A stretch of DNA of 64,000 nucleotides from JAGXKT01 sp964531695 (GCA_964531695.1 CAZHEH010000005.1:62001-126000), one strand, 5' to 3'; positions 41,719 to 52,258 are shown, counted from the first letter of the stretch. Program-made: numbers and translations. Notes: generated by a model from the sequence alone, not told the origin.

Positions 41719-42711
41719 ATGAACGCACAGACCCCCACCGACCTTTCGATGCAACCGCGGCACACCCTCTCCGGCCGCCACACCGCCTGGGTCGCCACGG
41801 CCCTGCTGGCTGCGACCCTCGCCGGCGGATGCACCAGCGTCTCGCACGAGAAGTACACGATAAACCCCGACGGCAGCGGCAAGGTCGCCGTCGAACTCGT
41901 CCAGCAGCTTCAGCCCGGCTTCGACATGGGCATGGGCATGGGCATGGGCGGCCAGGGCGGCGGCAAGGACGCCATGGCCCGCGAGCGCGTGCGCGGCATC
42001 CTCGACGAATCCAAGGGCATCGACGCATGGACCGACGTGAGCTTCACCATCGAGGAGGTCGAGGACAACACATACCTGCGCTTCGCGGGCACCGCCTACT
42101 TCTCCGACCTCGGCGCCGTCCGCTTCCACGAGCAGCAGACGGCCGTCCGGCCGGCGTGGGCGAAGGACGGAGACGAGGCGACGCTGACCGTCGTGTTCTC
42201 CCCGGACGAGGATGAGGAAGACGAGGGCGAGGACGGGGAGCAGGCCGAGGAGGAGGACGACGACGATGGCGACGCCGCCCCGCCCGAGGACCCGCTGCTG
42301 AAGCGCGTCCAGGAGATGGAAGGCCGCAGAGGCCTTCGCATGATGCAGGCCTTCATGGAAGGCATGTACCAGGAGCTGACCTTCGAGGTCCCAGGCCGCG
42401 TCGGCGACGCGGATGGGCTGGAGAAGGCCGAGGACGGCGGGCTGAGCTTCGTCTTCGACGGGCAGGAGGCGGCCCGGAACATGGAGAAGCTGATGGAGGA
42501 GGACGCGGCCGCCCTGATGGAGACGATCGACAAGATGCAGGTCGAGGACGTCCGCCAGCTCGACATGAAGATGATGAATGACCTGCTCGGTGTCCCCATG
42601 CACGGCCAGGCGACGATCGATCTCGCCGACGAGCCGCTGTTCGACTACGAAGCCGAAGTCGAGAAGGCCGAAGCCGGCGAGAACGACATGCGGCGGAAGC
42701 TGGGGCTGTAA
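41719..42711 (+). CDS. Lipoprotein of unknown function
   Basis: A 330-residue protein with a long signal peptide and lipobox LAGGC near residue 38. The body has a GMGMGMGGQGGGKD stretch, a highly acidic run (residues about 165-195, Glu/Asp-rich) and helical segments near the end (EKLMEEDAAALMETIDKM). ATG 41719 follows AAGGGAG. I do not recognise the family. Just after its TAA, in another frame, lies a degenerate SEC-C-like sequence, which suggests that the original C-terminus may have been longer. Confidence 0.7.
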   Translation: MNAQTPTDLSMQPRHTLSGRHTAWVATALLAATLAGGCTSVSHEKYTINPDGSGKVAVELVQQLQPGFDMGMGMGMGGQGGGKDAMARERVRGILDESKGIDAWTDVSFTIEEVEDNTYLRFAGTAYFSDLGAVRFHEQQTAVRPAWAKDGDEATLTVVFSPDEDEEDEGEDGEQAEEEDDDDGDAAPPEDPLLKRVQEMEGRRGLRMMQAFMEGMYQELTFEVPGRVGDADGLEKAEDGGLSFVFDGQEAARNMEKLMEEDAAALMETIDKMQVEDVRQLDMKMMNDLLGVPMHGQATIDLADEPLFDYEAEVEKAEAGENDMRRKLGL

Positions 42712-42808
42712 CGGCCGCGGCGACAGCCGTAAGACCGGCCGCAACGCCCCCTGCCCCCGCGGCAGCGGAGACAAGTACAAGCGCTGCCTGCGGAAAGCGC
42801 GCACGTAG
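42712..42808 (+). pseudogene. Degenerate SEC-C-like zinc motif, out of frame with the lipoprotein
   Basis: In a different frame from the lipoprotein that ends at 42711, the sequence encodes KTGRNAPCPRGSGDKYKRC-L before a TAG. This matches the SEC-C motif (GRNDPCPCGSGKKYKxCC) except that the second and fourth cysteines are Arg and Leu. It could be a lost C-terminal tail after a frameshift or an old relic. Only the pattern supports this. Confidence 0.45.
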
Positions 42809-42878
42809 CGCGCAGCAACGCGGCGCGGAGGGCTCGGGGAACCGTCCGCGCCGCGTGCGTGATCTCAAATCTGAGTCG

Positions 42879-42916
42879 GGATTTCGGATTTCAGAAGGTC
42901 ATTCCGCAATCCCCAA

Positions 42917-42921
<5 letters not shown>
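42879..42921. repeat. Heptamer array C-type, inverted halves
   Basis: GGATTTC twice (42879-42892), 8 bases, then ATTCCGC, AATCCCC, AATCAGA (42901-42921). The second half read on the minus strand is GATTG/GATTTC-like, so the two halves can pair as an imperfect hairpin. The gdhA stop (TGA, 42919-42917) sits inside it. Confidence 0.6.
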
Positions 42922-44257
<1,336 letters not shown>

Positions 44258-44471
44258 CGTGGATCTCCTCTGCTCTGAGTCGTTCTCGATTCGGCGGCGA
44301 CCATTCGGCGCCGGGGACACTCCGTTCGAGAATCGGGGATTCTAACGAGGCCGAGCCCGCATGTCTGCAAAAACACGCGGCGGAATCCTGACACCCGCCC
44401 TGGACGCCTCTCGGCGGAGCCCGGGGGGCATGGTATCATGGCGGCCGCGTCCGGGAGCACAAGGAGAGCAC

Positions 44472-47099
44472 ATGACGGAGACGAACGCGCAACTCGGCAC
44501 GGGCCTGCATGGGCTGGACCGACTGCTGCGGGGGCTGATCGAGGGCGACAACGTCGTCTGGCACGTCGAGCGGGTGGAGGACTACCAGGCCTTCCTGCCC
44601 CCCTACGCCGCGGCCGCCCGGCGTCTGAGCTACCCCTGCATCTACCTTAGATTCGCCAAGCATCCGCCGCTGATGTCCGAGGGCGACGGCGTGCAGGTGC
44701 ACCCGCTGGACCCGGCAGCGGGCTTCGAGGCGTTCCTGGGAGAGCTCCACGAGGTCATCGCGGCCCACGGCCCGCGGGCCTACTACGTGTTCGACTGCCT
44801 CAGCGACCTGGCCGCCGACTGGTACAGCGACCAGATGCTGGCCAACTTCTTCATGCTGACTTGCCCGTACATCTACGACGTCGGGTCGCTGGCGTACTTC
44901 CTGCTGATGCGCCAAACCCACGCCGCCCACACCACCGGAACGATCGCCGAGACGGCCCAGATCCTGCTGGACGTGTACCGCCACCACGACAAGCTCTACG
45001 TGCATCCGTGGAAGGTCCAGGGCCGCCACTCGCCGACGATGCACATGCTGCACGAGCGCGACGGGGAGGACTTCCGCACCGTCACGCAGAGCGCCACCAT
45101 CGCCGAAATCCTCACGCAGAACCCGTGGCTGCGCCAGGACGCGGCGACGTTCCCCACCGGGCTGTGGGACCGCACCTTCCTCGAGGGCGAGCGGGTGTTG
45201 CAGCAAGTGCAGGCCGGCGGCCCCGAGCCCGAAAGCGCCCAAGACCTGTTCCCCCGGCTGCTGCGCATGGCCGTGTCCCGAGACGAGCGCGTCCTGGCGC
45301 TGGCCGAGCGGCATTTCACGCTCGCCGACGTTCTGGCGATCGGCAAGCGGATGATCGGCACCGGGCTGATCGGCGGGAAGTCCGTCGGCATGCTTCTGGC
45401 GCGCGCGATCCTCGCCGGCAGCGACGAGCGGTGGAACCGCCTGCTGGAGAGTCACGACTCGTTCTACGTCGGGTCGGACGTGTTTTACACGTACCTCGTG
45501 CGGAACGGGCTGTGGTGGACGCGGGCCAAGCAGCGAGACCCCGCCACGTTCCTGGAGGGAGCCGAGCAGGCCCGCCAGCGGATGCTCACCGGCGAGTTCC
45601 CCGACTACATCCGCAGCCAGTTCGAGGACATGCTCGACTACTTCGGCCAGTCGCCGATCATCGTGCGTTCGTCCAGCTTGCTGGAGGACAACTTCGGCAA
45701 CGCCTTCGCCGGCAAGTACGACAGCGTCTTCTGCGTCAACCAGGGGTCGCGCCAGGCGCGACTCGACAATTTCCTGGCGGCCGTGCGCACCATCTACGCC
45801 AGCAGCATGTCCGAGCGCGCCCTCCGCTACCGCGCGGAGCGGGGCCTGCTGGACCGGGACGAGCAGATGGCCCTGCTGGTGCAGCGCGTCTCCGGGGCCA
45901 TGTACGGCGGCGAGCTGTACTACCCCGAGGTCGCGGGCGTGGGCTTTTCGTTCAACCCCTATGTCTGGAGCCGCCAGATCGACCCGAAGGCGGGCGTGCT
46001 GCGCCTGGCATTCGGCCTGGGCACGCGGGCGGTGGACCGCAGCGACGACGACTACACGCGCCTGGTCGCCCTGAACGCCCCGGAACGCCGCCCCGAGGGT
46101 GACTTCGAGCAGATCCGCCAGTACTCGCAGCGCAAGGTCGACGTGCTGGACCTCGAGGCCAACCGGCTGCTCTCGCGGCGGTTCACCGAGGTCGTCCAGC
46201 GGAGCGACGGGCTGCCGATCCGGATGTTCGCCACGATCGACCAAGAGGTCGCCAAACGGGTCGGGGCCGACGACCCCGCGGCCCTGGTGCTGACCTTCGA
46301 TGCGCTGTTCGCCGATACGGACTTCGTCGCGGACATGCGCGAGATGCTCGCGATCCTCCAGGCGGCGTACGACTATCCTGTCGATATCGAGTTCGCCGCC
46401 AACCTGCTCGACGGCGAGTATCGCATCAACATGCTTCAGTGCCGCCCGCTGCAGGTGCGCGAGGGCGGCAAGATCGCCCCCGCGCCCGAGAACCTGCCCG
46501 CCGAGCGCCGAATCCTCGAAGCGCACGGGGCCGTGCTCGGCCGCAGCCGCGCGTGCGCCGTGGACCGCATCATCTACGTAGTCCCGGCCGTGTACGGAAA
46601 GCTCGCCGTTCCCGACCGCTATGCCGTGGCCCGGCTGATCGGCCGCCTGACCCATCCGCACCAAGGGCCCGCGGGCACCTACATGCTGATCGGCCCCGGA
46701 CGCTGGGGCACCACCACGCCCTCACTCGGGATCCCCGTGCAATTCGCCGACATCTCCACGGTCTCGATCATGTGCGAGCTGGTCACCATGGCCGAGAACG
46801 TCACGCCCGACGTATCCATGGGCACGCACTTCTTCAGCCAGCTCGTGGAGCTGGACATCCTCTACTTCGCCCTGTTCCCCGATCGCGAAGGGAACGCCTT
46901 CAACACGGACATCCTGGAGCAGGGCCCGAACCGGCTGACCGACGTGATGCCCGACGCCGCGGCCTGGGCCGACGCGGTCCGGGTGATCGAGGCCGAGGAT
47001 GTCGGCGGCGTGCCGCGCATCCACGCGGACGTTCTGGAGCAGCAGGTGCTGTGCTACTTCGAGCGGCCCGCCCCGGCCGGGCGCGGCTCGGACGCGTGA
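44472..47099 (+). CDS. KaiC-like (degenerate) domain fused to a PEP-synthase/PPDK-type ATP-binding domain
   Basis: An 875-residue protein. Residues 1-200 resemble a RecA/KaiC core (LGTGLHGLDRLLRGLIEGD at the start; YYVFDCLSDLAADWY as a Walker B-like strand), but the Walker A glycine-lysine loop is absent (DNVVWHVERVEDY instead). Residues about 280-720 match the PEP/pyruvate-binding (PPDK_N/ATP-grasp) domain: GLIGGKSVGMLLARAIL, then IIVRSSSLLEDNFGNAFAGKYDSV, and MLQCRPLQVRE. The phosphohistidine swivelling domain and PEP-utilising TIM barrel are missing. The rest (about 730-870) is of unknown nature. A good AAGGAG lies upstream. It is divergent from gdhA. Confidence 0.8.
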   Translation: MTETNAQLGTGLHGLDRLLRGLIEGDNVVWHVERVEDYQAFLPPYAAAARRLSYPCIYLRFAKHPPLMSEGDGVQVHPLDPAAGFEAFLGELHEVIAAHGPRAYYVFDCLSDLAADWYSDQMLANFFMLTCPYIYDVGSLAYFLLMRQTHAAHTTGTIAETAQILLDVYRHHDKLYVHPWKVQGRHSPTMHMLHERDGEDFRTVTQSATIAEILTQNPWLRQDAATFPTGLWDRTFLEGERVLQQVQAGGPEPESAQDLFPRLLRMAVSRDERVLALAERHFTLADVLAIGKRMIGTGLIGGKSVGMLLARAILAGSDERWNRLLESHDSFYVGSDVFYTYLVRNGLWWTRAKQRDPATFLEGAEQARQRMLTGEFPDYIRSQFEDMLDYFGQSPIIVRSSSLLEDNFGNAFAGKYDSVFCVNQGSRQARLDNFLAAVRTIYASSMSERALRYRAERGLLDRDEQMALLVQRVSGAMYGGELYYPEVAGVGFSFNPYVWSRQIDPKAGVLRLAFGLGTRAVDRSDDDYTRLVALNAPERRPEGDFEQIRQYSQRKVDVLDLEANRLLSRRFTEVVQRSDGLPIRMFATIDQEVAKRVGADDPAALVLTFDALFADTDFVADMREMLAILQAAYDYPVDIEFAANLLDGEYRINMLQCRPLQVREGGKIAPAPENLPAERRILEAHGAVLGRSRACAVDRIIYVVPAVYGKLAVPDRYAVARLIGRLTHPHQGPAGTYMLIGPGRWGTTTPSLGIPVQFADISTVSIMCELVTMAENVTPDVSMGTHFFSQLVELDILYFALFPDREGNAFNTDILEQGPNRLTDVMPDAAAWADAVRVIEAEDVGGVPRIHADVLEQQVLCYFERPAPAGRGSDA

Positions 47100-47192
47100 G
47101 CGTGTCGGGCGTCAGCCGCACGGGCATAACTGCGCATCTGCCGTCGCGGCCGGGCCGTGTCGGCTTGGACCCGCACAATCGGCGCGCGAAAC

Positions 47193-47218
47193 GGGCCCCG
47201 CCCGCGGAGGCGAGGCCC
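47193..47218. terminator. Hairpin between convergent genes
   Basis: A 10-bp stem (47193-47202 with 47209-47218, one C-A mismatch) with a 6-base loop, between stops at 47099 and 47247. A weak T-rich stretch follows on the plus strand (CTGATTTCTC). Confidence 0.5.
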
Positions 47219-47246
47219 GCCTGATTTCTCTCGCGGCGCTGTGACG

Positions 47247-48077
47247 TTACGCCGTGCGCCGTCGCCGCAGCAGCGCCAGGCCGCCCATGGCCAGCAGGAC
47301 CATCGAGCCGGGCTCGGGCGTGCACGTCGTGTCGATGTTGATCTCCTCGATGTTGGTCGAGTTGACCAGCCAGAAGGTCAGCCACTCGCCTTCGGGATTC
47401 GGGCCGACCTCGTTGAGTCCACTGTAGGTGTACCAGTTGCTGCTGCCATGCTTCAGCGAGCTGCCGGCGCCCGGCACGCTGTTGTCGCCGCCCGCCTGGG
47501 TCGGATGGGCCGGCGGCACGGCCGTCGACGGATCGGCCCCCGTGGGCGTGACCTGCGGCGGGTCGCCCTGCGGGGTCGCGGACCCATCTGCGGTCATCTG
47601 CCACCAGACCTTCTTGACCTCGTTGGGATCCGGATTGTTCGGAATCCAGATATGCACCGGCACGAGGGCCTGGTTGTTCTCGCTGCCGTCCTGGTTCGTC
47701 ACGCCGATGTGCACGGTGGGCGTACCCGGACCGACGGGGTTGCCGTCAGGGTCCACGTAGTCTTCCACGTACTGAACCGTCGTCTCGACATTGACCGTCA
47801 CAAAATCGCCCGGCTCGTAGGGCTCGACCGGAACGTCCATCGACCCTTCAGGCCATTGAATGAACGGCTCGCCGTGCGGGTTGTCCTGGAACGACGGCGG
47901 CATCGGCCACGGCACGATACTGCCTTCCGACATTCCCTCGACAAGCAGGGGGAACTCCCACGACTGGAAGGTCTCTGCTCCCGGTTCGCCCTCCCACGGT
48001 GGCGGGGTCAGGTACTCGGCCCGTGCGTACACGGAAATCGCGCACACCAATACAATCAGCAACGCAACATGCTTCAT
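47247..48077 (-). CDS. Exported PEP-CTERM protein, proline-rich
   Basis: A 276-residue protein with a signal peptide (residues 1-20, ending YARA), a Pro/Glu/Trp-rich body (PPPWEGEPGAET, WPMPPSFQDNPHGEPF, WVNGEWLTFWLVN-like), and a PEP-CTERM tail: TPEPGS near residue 253, LLAMGGLALL, RRRRTA. Start at ATG 48077 with AAGGAG. I do not recognise the body. It is convergent with the KaiC/PPDK-like gene and followed at the upstream side by the cobalamin-fold gene on the same strand. Confidence 0.8.
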   Translation of the reverse strand: MKHVALLIVLVCAISVYARAEYLTPPPWEGEPGAETFQSWEFPLLVEGMSEGSIVPWPMPPSFQDNPHGEPFIQWPEGSMDVPVEPYEPGDFVTVNVETTVQYVEDYVDPDGNPVGPGTPTVHIGVTNQDGSENNQALVPVHIWIPNNPDPNEVKKVWWQMTADGSATPQGDPPQVTPTGADPSTAVPPAHPTQAGGDNSVPGAGSSLKHGSSNWYTYSGLNEVGPNPEGEWLTFWLVNSTNIEEINIDTTCTPEPGSMVLLAMGGLALLRRRRTA

Positions 48078-48264
48078 TTCCCTACTCCTTGTGACCAGCG
48101 GCTCCTCGGATACGCGACCTGCCCGGCGCCATCGCCAGTCGCCAGCAGGCCCCGCCGCTGTTCGAGCTGACCGTGAGGCCCCCAAAGCCCCCAACATGCC
48201 ACGCTACGACGGACTCAGCCGTCGTGCAGATGCTCGTTCGCATAGCCCCCCTAGTCCTACTGCA

Positions 48265-49023
48265 TCACGAAGCTTTGAGGATCCGTTTGCCCTTGCGAAT
48301 GGCCGCATCCTGGCTGGCCGAGCGCTTCCGCTTGCGGCGTCGTCCCGGCTGCGGCATGTCCGGTTTGGGAATGCGGACGGGATGTTCGCGGACGGTCTCC
48401 AGGGCGGCCTCGATGTCCGCGGCGAACAGGTCGGCCTTGACCTCCTCGTCAAGCCCCTCGGCCCGGTTGAAGACGCCCCCCGCCACCAGGATCTGCATAT
48501 CGTCGCACACCCCGACGCCCCGCACCAGGTCGATCAGCTTGCGAAGGTTCGGCACCTCCGGCGGCAGGCAGCCGTAGACGCACAGCACGTCCGGCTCGGT
48601 CTTGCCCACGAAGCGGAGGACCTCGTCATTCGGCACGCCGGCCCCCAGTAACCACACCGTCCACCCCTCGGCCTCGAAGAGGTCCGAGATGATCTGGCCG
48701 CCCAACTCCTCCTGCTCGCCATCGCCGCACAGCACAACCATTCTCTGTCCGGTCTTCTGCTCACGAGCCAGGTGCCGCTGGAGCTGGTCCGCCACGGTCC
48801 GGTTGATCCGGACCGCCATGTGCTGCACGATCCGCGAGATGTGGTCCTCGCGGTAGAGCTTGTCGATCTGCTCCATGGCGGGCCATACCACCTTCTTGAG
48901 CAACTTGGCCGCCGGCGTCCCCCGGTCCTGAGCGCCCAGAAGCAGATCCCGCGCCTCATTGCGGCGGCCCGAGAACAGGTGCGAGACGTACTCCTTGAAT
49001 GTGTCGGCCATGCTCATCGTCAT
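48265..49023 (-). CDS. Cobalamin-binding-fold protein lacking the lower-axial histidine
   Basis: A 252-residue protein with a helical N-terminal domain (KLLKKVVWPAMEQIDKLYRED), a B12-binding Rossmann domain (QRMVVLCGDGEQEELGG, then GWTVWLLGAGVPNDEVLRFV, LVAGGVFNRAEGLDEEV) and a basic tail. This layout is like CarH/MerR-linked or corrinoid regulators. The E-x-H-x-x-G motif of the family reads E-Q-E-E-L-G at residues 103-108, so the cobalt-binding His is Glu. It may bind cobalamin differently or not at all. No DNA-binding helix-turn-helix is clear. AAGGAAAAG precedes the ATG. It is divergent from the redoxin gene. Confidence 0.75.
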   Translation of the reverse strand: MTMSMADTFKEYVSHLFSGRRNEARDLLLGAQDRGTPAAKLLKKVVWPAMEQIDKLYREDHISRIVQHMAVRINRTVADQLQRHLAREQKTGQRMVVLCGDGEQEELGGQIISDLFEAEGWTVWLLGAGVPNDEVLRFVGKTEPDVLCVYGCLPPEVPNLRKLIDLVRGVGVCDDMQILVAGGVFNRAEGLDEEVKADLFAADIEAALETVREHPVRIPKPDMPQPGRRRKRKRSASQDAAIRKGKRILKAS

Positions 49024-49337
49024 GGTGTCTTTTCCTTGCCTGCGCCCGGCCGGGGTCCAGGCACCGTTCAGGTTGTCAAGATGGGTAATCTGTCGTGCCT
49101 GGATAAAATCGGAGTGCGAGCCATGAAAACTTGAGTGTTTTCGATAAGCTAGACAATATAGGTATTATAGGGGACTTGCCGTGTCGGACCCCACGAGGGG
49201 CCACTAGGTGTAAACGATTAAACTGAACTATCTTAGAGCTTTTCTGTCTTGCAGCGGCCCCGTGGCTGCGGGGGTCCTACAATGGCGTGGGCCGACCCCT
49301 GAGCGGCCGAAATGCCCCAACGGCAGGAGGTGCCAAG
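49024..49337. other. 314-bp AT-richer divergent intergenic region
   Basis: Between the cobalamin-fold and redoxin genes the base composition is clearly more AT-rich than elsewhere (49120-49245). It has candidate promoter pieces such as CAATAT and TATTAT, with TTGAGT at about 49127. No gene, riboswitch (including the cobalamin type, checked for by eye) or repeat is recognised. Confidence 0.4.
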
Positions 49338-50381
49338 ATGAAATCGCAAGCATGGGTGCTGATGACGGCGGCAACGCTGGTAGCGGCCGCGCCGCTGAGG
49401 GCCGCGGATGAGAAACCCTCGGCCGACGAGTTGGTTCAGACGAAGTTGGTAGCCGACGTTGAGCGCATCGCTCCCGGCCGGCCTTTTCACGTGGGCGTAC
49501 ACATGGACATTGCCGAGGGCTGGCATGTCTACTGGAAGCATCCGGGCGAGGCCGGCATGCCCACGGAAGCGCAGCTCACGGCCCCCGAGGGCTTCGAGGT
49601 CGGCCCGTTGCGCTGGCCCGAGCCGGCGACCTTCACGCAGCCGGGCGAGATCACCGGCTACGGCTACGCCGGCGAGGTTCTGCTGGTCGCCCAGGTGACG
49701 CCTCCCGAGGATCTGGATTCGTCGGAGGTGGAGATATCCGCCGAGGTCGGCTTCCTTGCCTGCAAAGAGGACTGCATACCGGGGGAGGCCCAACCCGCTC
49801 TGAGCTTGGCCGTGGGTGGCGAGGCCGAGCCCGCCAACGAATCGCTCTTCGCCAAGTGGACGCAGAAGCTCGACCCTATGGCTCCGGACTTCACGCTGTC
49901 GGATCAGGAAGGGAACGAGGTCACGCTCAGCGACCTCCGCGGCAAAATCGTCGTACTGGAGTGGTTCAACCCGGATTGCCCCTTCACCAAGCGCCACCAC
50001 GGAACGCGCACGACGATGAAGGACCTCTACGAGAAGTACCGCGACGAGGGCGTGGTCTGGCTTGCGGTCAACAGCACGCACTACATGACGGCCGAGAAGA
50101 GCCGGGAATGGCACGAGAAGTGGGAGATGGCATTTCCCGTGCTCATCGACCGCGACGGTGAAGTCGGGAAGCAGTACGACGCCAAGACGACGCCGCACAT
50201 GATCGTGCTGAACGAGGCAGGCGAGATCGTCTACAACGGCGCGATCGATGACGACGCGCGCGGCAGAGAAGAGGACCCGACCAACTACGTGGACGTTGTG
50301 CTGGCGGATTTGACCGAAGGACGCCCGGTGGGCCAGGCGGACACGCGACCGTACGGCTGCTCCGTGAAATATGCCAAGTGA
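49338..50381 (+). CDS. Exported redoxin with DsbD-alpha-like N-terminal domain
   Basis: A 347-residue protein: signal peptide (1-23), a DsbD N-terminal-like domain (GRPFHVGVHMDIAEGWHVYW, then GYGYAGEVLLVAQV; C142 and C146 in LACKEDC), and from about residue 180 an AhpC/TSA-redoxin domain (APDFTLSDQEGNEVTLSDL, FNPDCPFTKRH). The redoxin keeps one Cys (C214) with Pro next to it and no CxxC partner. A Cys near the end (C341 in YGCSVKY) may be the resolving cysteine. It would act in the periplasm on thiol-disulfide exchange. The ATG at 49338 follows AGGAGG. Confidence 0.75.
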   Translation: MKSQAWVLMTAATLVAAAPLRAADEKPSADELVQTKLVADVERIAPGRPFHVGVHMDIAEGWHVYWKHPGEAGMPTEAQLTAPEGFEVGPLRWPEPATFTQPGEITGYGYAGEVLLVAQVTPPEDLDSSEVEISAEVGFLACKEDCIPGEAQPALSLAVGGEAEPANESLFAKWTQKLDPMAPDFTLSDQEGNEVTLSDLRGKIVVLEWFNPDCPFTKRHHGTRTTMKDLYEKYRDEGVVWLAVNSTHYMTAEKSREWHEKWEMAFPVLIDRDGEVGKQYDAKTTPHMIVLNEAGEIVYNGAIDDDARGREEDPTNYVDVVLADLTEGRPVGQADTRPYGCSVKYAK

Positions 50382-50400
50382 GTGGCCGGACAGCGGCGGA

Positions 50401-51330
50401 TCAGGCCGCGGCGGGCTCGGCCGCCTCATCGTCAAAGACCATGAGTCGGTCCCGCCCGGCCTCCTTCGCCCGGTACAGGGCTTGGTCCGCAGCCCGGATG
50501 AGCCCGCCTTCCGTCGAGTCCGCCTGTGAGGTGGCGGCGCCGACGGACACGGTCAGTCCGATCTCCGAGCCGGCGACACGAGGCGGGGACTGTGAAACCG
50601 CGGTGCGGACCCGCTCGCCGATTTCGGCGATGTCCGCGGGCCCGCATTGAGGACAGACCACCAGGAACTCCTCCCCGCCGTAACGCCCGATCGCGTCATA
50701 CGGGCGCAGCACGCCCGACATCCGCCGTCCGGACTCCCGGAGAGCTTCGTCGCCGCCGCGGTGCCCGAGCCGATCGTTGACCTGCTTGAACCGATCCAGA
50801 TCCGCCATGAGGATGCCCAGCGTAGTGTTCTCCCTGCGGGAACGGTCCAGCTCGCGGTCGAGCGCGTCGAGGATGGCCGGGCGATTCCAAAGCTTCGTCA
50901 GGGCGTCGTGCGTGGCCTGGTGGCGATACGCGTCGCGGGCCTTGCGTAGGTCCTGCTGGAGAGCCAGGATTCGCTCGGCCGAGTGCAGTCGGGCCCGCAG
51001 TTCTCCGGCGTCGAAGGGCTTGACCACGTAGTCGTCCGCCCCGGCCTCCAGACCCTCGACCATGTCCTCCGTTCGCGCCCGCGCCGTCAGGAGAAGCACG
51101 TAGACGTAGGCCGCATCCCCGCGAAGGCGAAGCTGCCGGCAGACCTCGATTCCGTCGAGCCCCGGCATCATCCAGTCGAGGATCGCCAGCTTCGGCGCAT
51201 CGGCAGCCCCCAGGATGCGCCAGGCCTCCTTGCCGTCGGTGGCTGTGATCGGCTCGTGGCCCCACTTCCTCAGCACGGACTCGAGGAGCCGACGGGATAT
51301 CGGGTCATCTTCAGCGATCAACACGCGCAT
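50401..51330 (-). CDS. Response regulator with diguanylate cyclase (REC-GGDEF)
   Basis: A 309-residue protein. Receiver domain residues 1-120: acidic pocket EDD at 7-9, phospho-acceptor Asp52 (LDWMMPG), Lys104 (VVKPF). GGDEF domain from about 140: active-site GGEEF at 218-222, with an RPYD I-site at 209-212, exactly five residues upstream, so product inhibition by cyclic-di-GMP is expected. Output is cyclic-di-GMP in response to an unseen histidine kinase; none is encoded nearby. ATG 51330 follows GAGGAA; the upstream in-frame extension lacks any ribosome site. It is divergent from the glycosylase gene. Confidence 0.93.
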   Translation of the reverse strand: MRVLIAEDDPISRRLLESVLRKWGHEPITATDGKEAWRILGAADAPKLAILDWMMPGLDGIEVCRQLRLRGDAAYVYVLLLTARARTEDMVEGLEAGADDYVVKPFDAGELRARLHSAERILALQQDLRKARDAYRHQATHDALTKLWNRPAILDALDRELDRSRRENTTLGILMADLDRFKQVNDRLGHRGGDEALRESGRRMSGVLRPYDAIGRYGGEEFLVVCPQCGPADIAEIGERVRTAVSQSPPRVAGSEIGLTVSVGAATSQADSTEGGLIRAADQALYRAKEAGRDRLMVFDDEAAEPAAA

Positions 51331-51484
51331 GGAGTTCCTCCGCGGCCAGGCCCGCCAGCTATTCGCATCACGCTTATCGACCCCTTGGCGGATGCCCTTA
51401 AATAGGCCTTGCCCCGCGGGCGGCGCCGCCCGTCGCGAAGCGAGCGCCTTTCGCCGGCGTCGTCGGATCGCTAGAATCCCCGGC

Positions 51485-52234
51485 GTGAACGAGCACGCCG
51501 ACACCTTGCACGCGGCCGCCCGGCAACTCCTCGAGACCGAGACGCTTCTGGGCGGCGATGTGGTCCTCCCGGCCGGGCGGAACCCTCTGCCGGCGCCTGA
51601 TGCGACCTCTCCAACCGGCGGTGCAGATATGGATGCGGACGCCGGGGCCGGGGCCCTCGCCGAGCTGGAGCAGGAGGTAAGGCGATGCGAGCGGTGCGGG
51701 CTGTGCGGCTCACGGACGAACGTGGTCTTCGGCGAGGGCGACCCGAGCGCGGATATCCTGTTCGTCGGCGAGGCGCCGGGGCAGGAGGAGGACCGTCAGG
51801 GCCGGCCCTTTGTCGGCCGGGCGGGCGAGCTGCTGACCAAGATGATCGAGGCGATGGGCCTGAGCCGCGAGGAGGTCTACATCGGCAACGTGCTCAAGTG
51901 CCGCCCGCCGAACAACCGCACGCCGGCCGCCGACGAGATCGCCGCCTGCTGGGGGCATCTCGTCGACCAGCTCGCCATCATCCGCCCGAAGGTCATCATC
52001 ACGATGGGGAACCCGGCCACACGGACGCTGCTGGACACACGGGCGGGCATCACGCGGCTGCGCGGACAGTGGCAGTCACTCCCCGAGATCGGTGAGGGGC
52101 TCGGCGGCACGCCGGTCATGCCGACGTTCCACCCGGCCTATGTGCTGCGGCAGTACACGCCGGACGTTCGCGGCAAGGTGTGGTCCGACCTGCGGAAGGT
52201 GATGGAGTACCTGGGCCTGCCCGGCGGACGCTGA
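51485..52234 (+). CDS. Family 4 uracil-DNA glycosylase
   Basis: A 249-residue enzyme that removes uracil from DNA. N-terminal about 60 residues are a low-complexity extension. The Fe-S cysteines begin RCERCGLC (68, 71) and continue with Cys near 140 and 155 (VLKCRPP; AACWGHL). The active-site signature ILFVGEAPGQEEDRQGRPFVGRAG is at 91-114, and TFHPAYVLR near 215 supplies the second motif. A GTG start at 51485 has no good ribosome site; a downstream ATG near 51630 would drop the extension. Usually named udgA-like; I leave the symbol blank. Confidence 0.9.
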   Translation: MNEHADTLHAAARQLLETETLLGGDVVLPAGRNPLPAPDATSPTGGADMDADAGAGALAELEQEVRRCERCGLCGSRTNVVFGEGDPSADILFVGEAPGQEEDRQGRPFVGRAGELLTKMIEAMGLSREEVYIGNVLKCRPPNNRTPAADEIAACWGHLVDQLAIIRPKVIITMGNPATRTLLDTRAGITRLRGQWQSLPEIGEGLGGTPVMPTFHPAYVLRQYTPDVRGKVWSDLRKVMEYLGLPGGR

Positions 52235-52258
52235 AACCGCCCCGCCGACCGCTGCCGA

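Noticed and set aside
42578..42711. SEC-C frame as a real overlapping gene
   Set aside because: Upstream of the motif the frame is only a shadow of the lipoprotein, with no start or ribosome site.
49024..49337. Cobalamin riboswitch near the B12-fold gene
   Set aside because: The B12-box consensus was not recognised, and the region is AT-rich.
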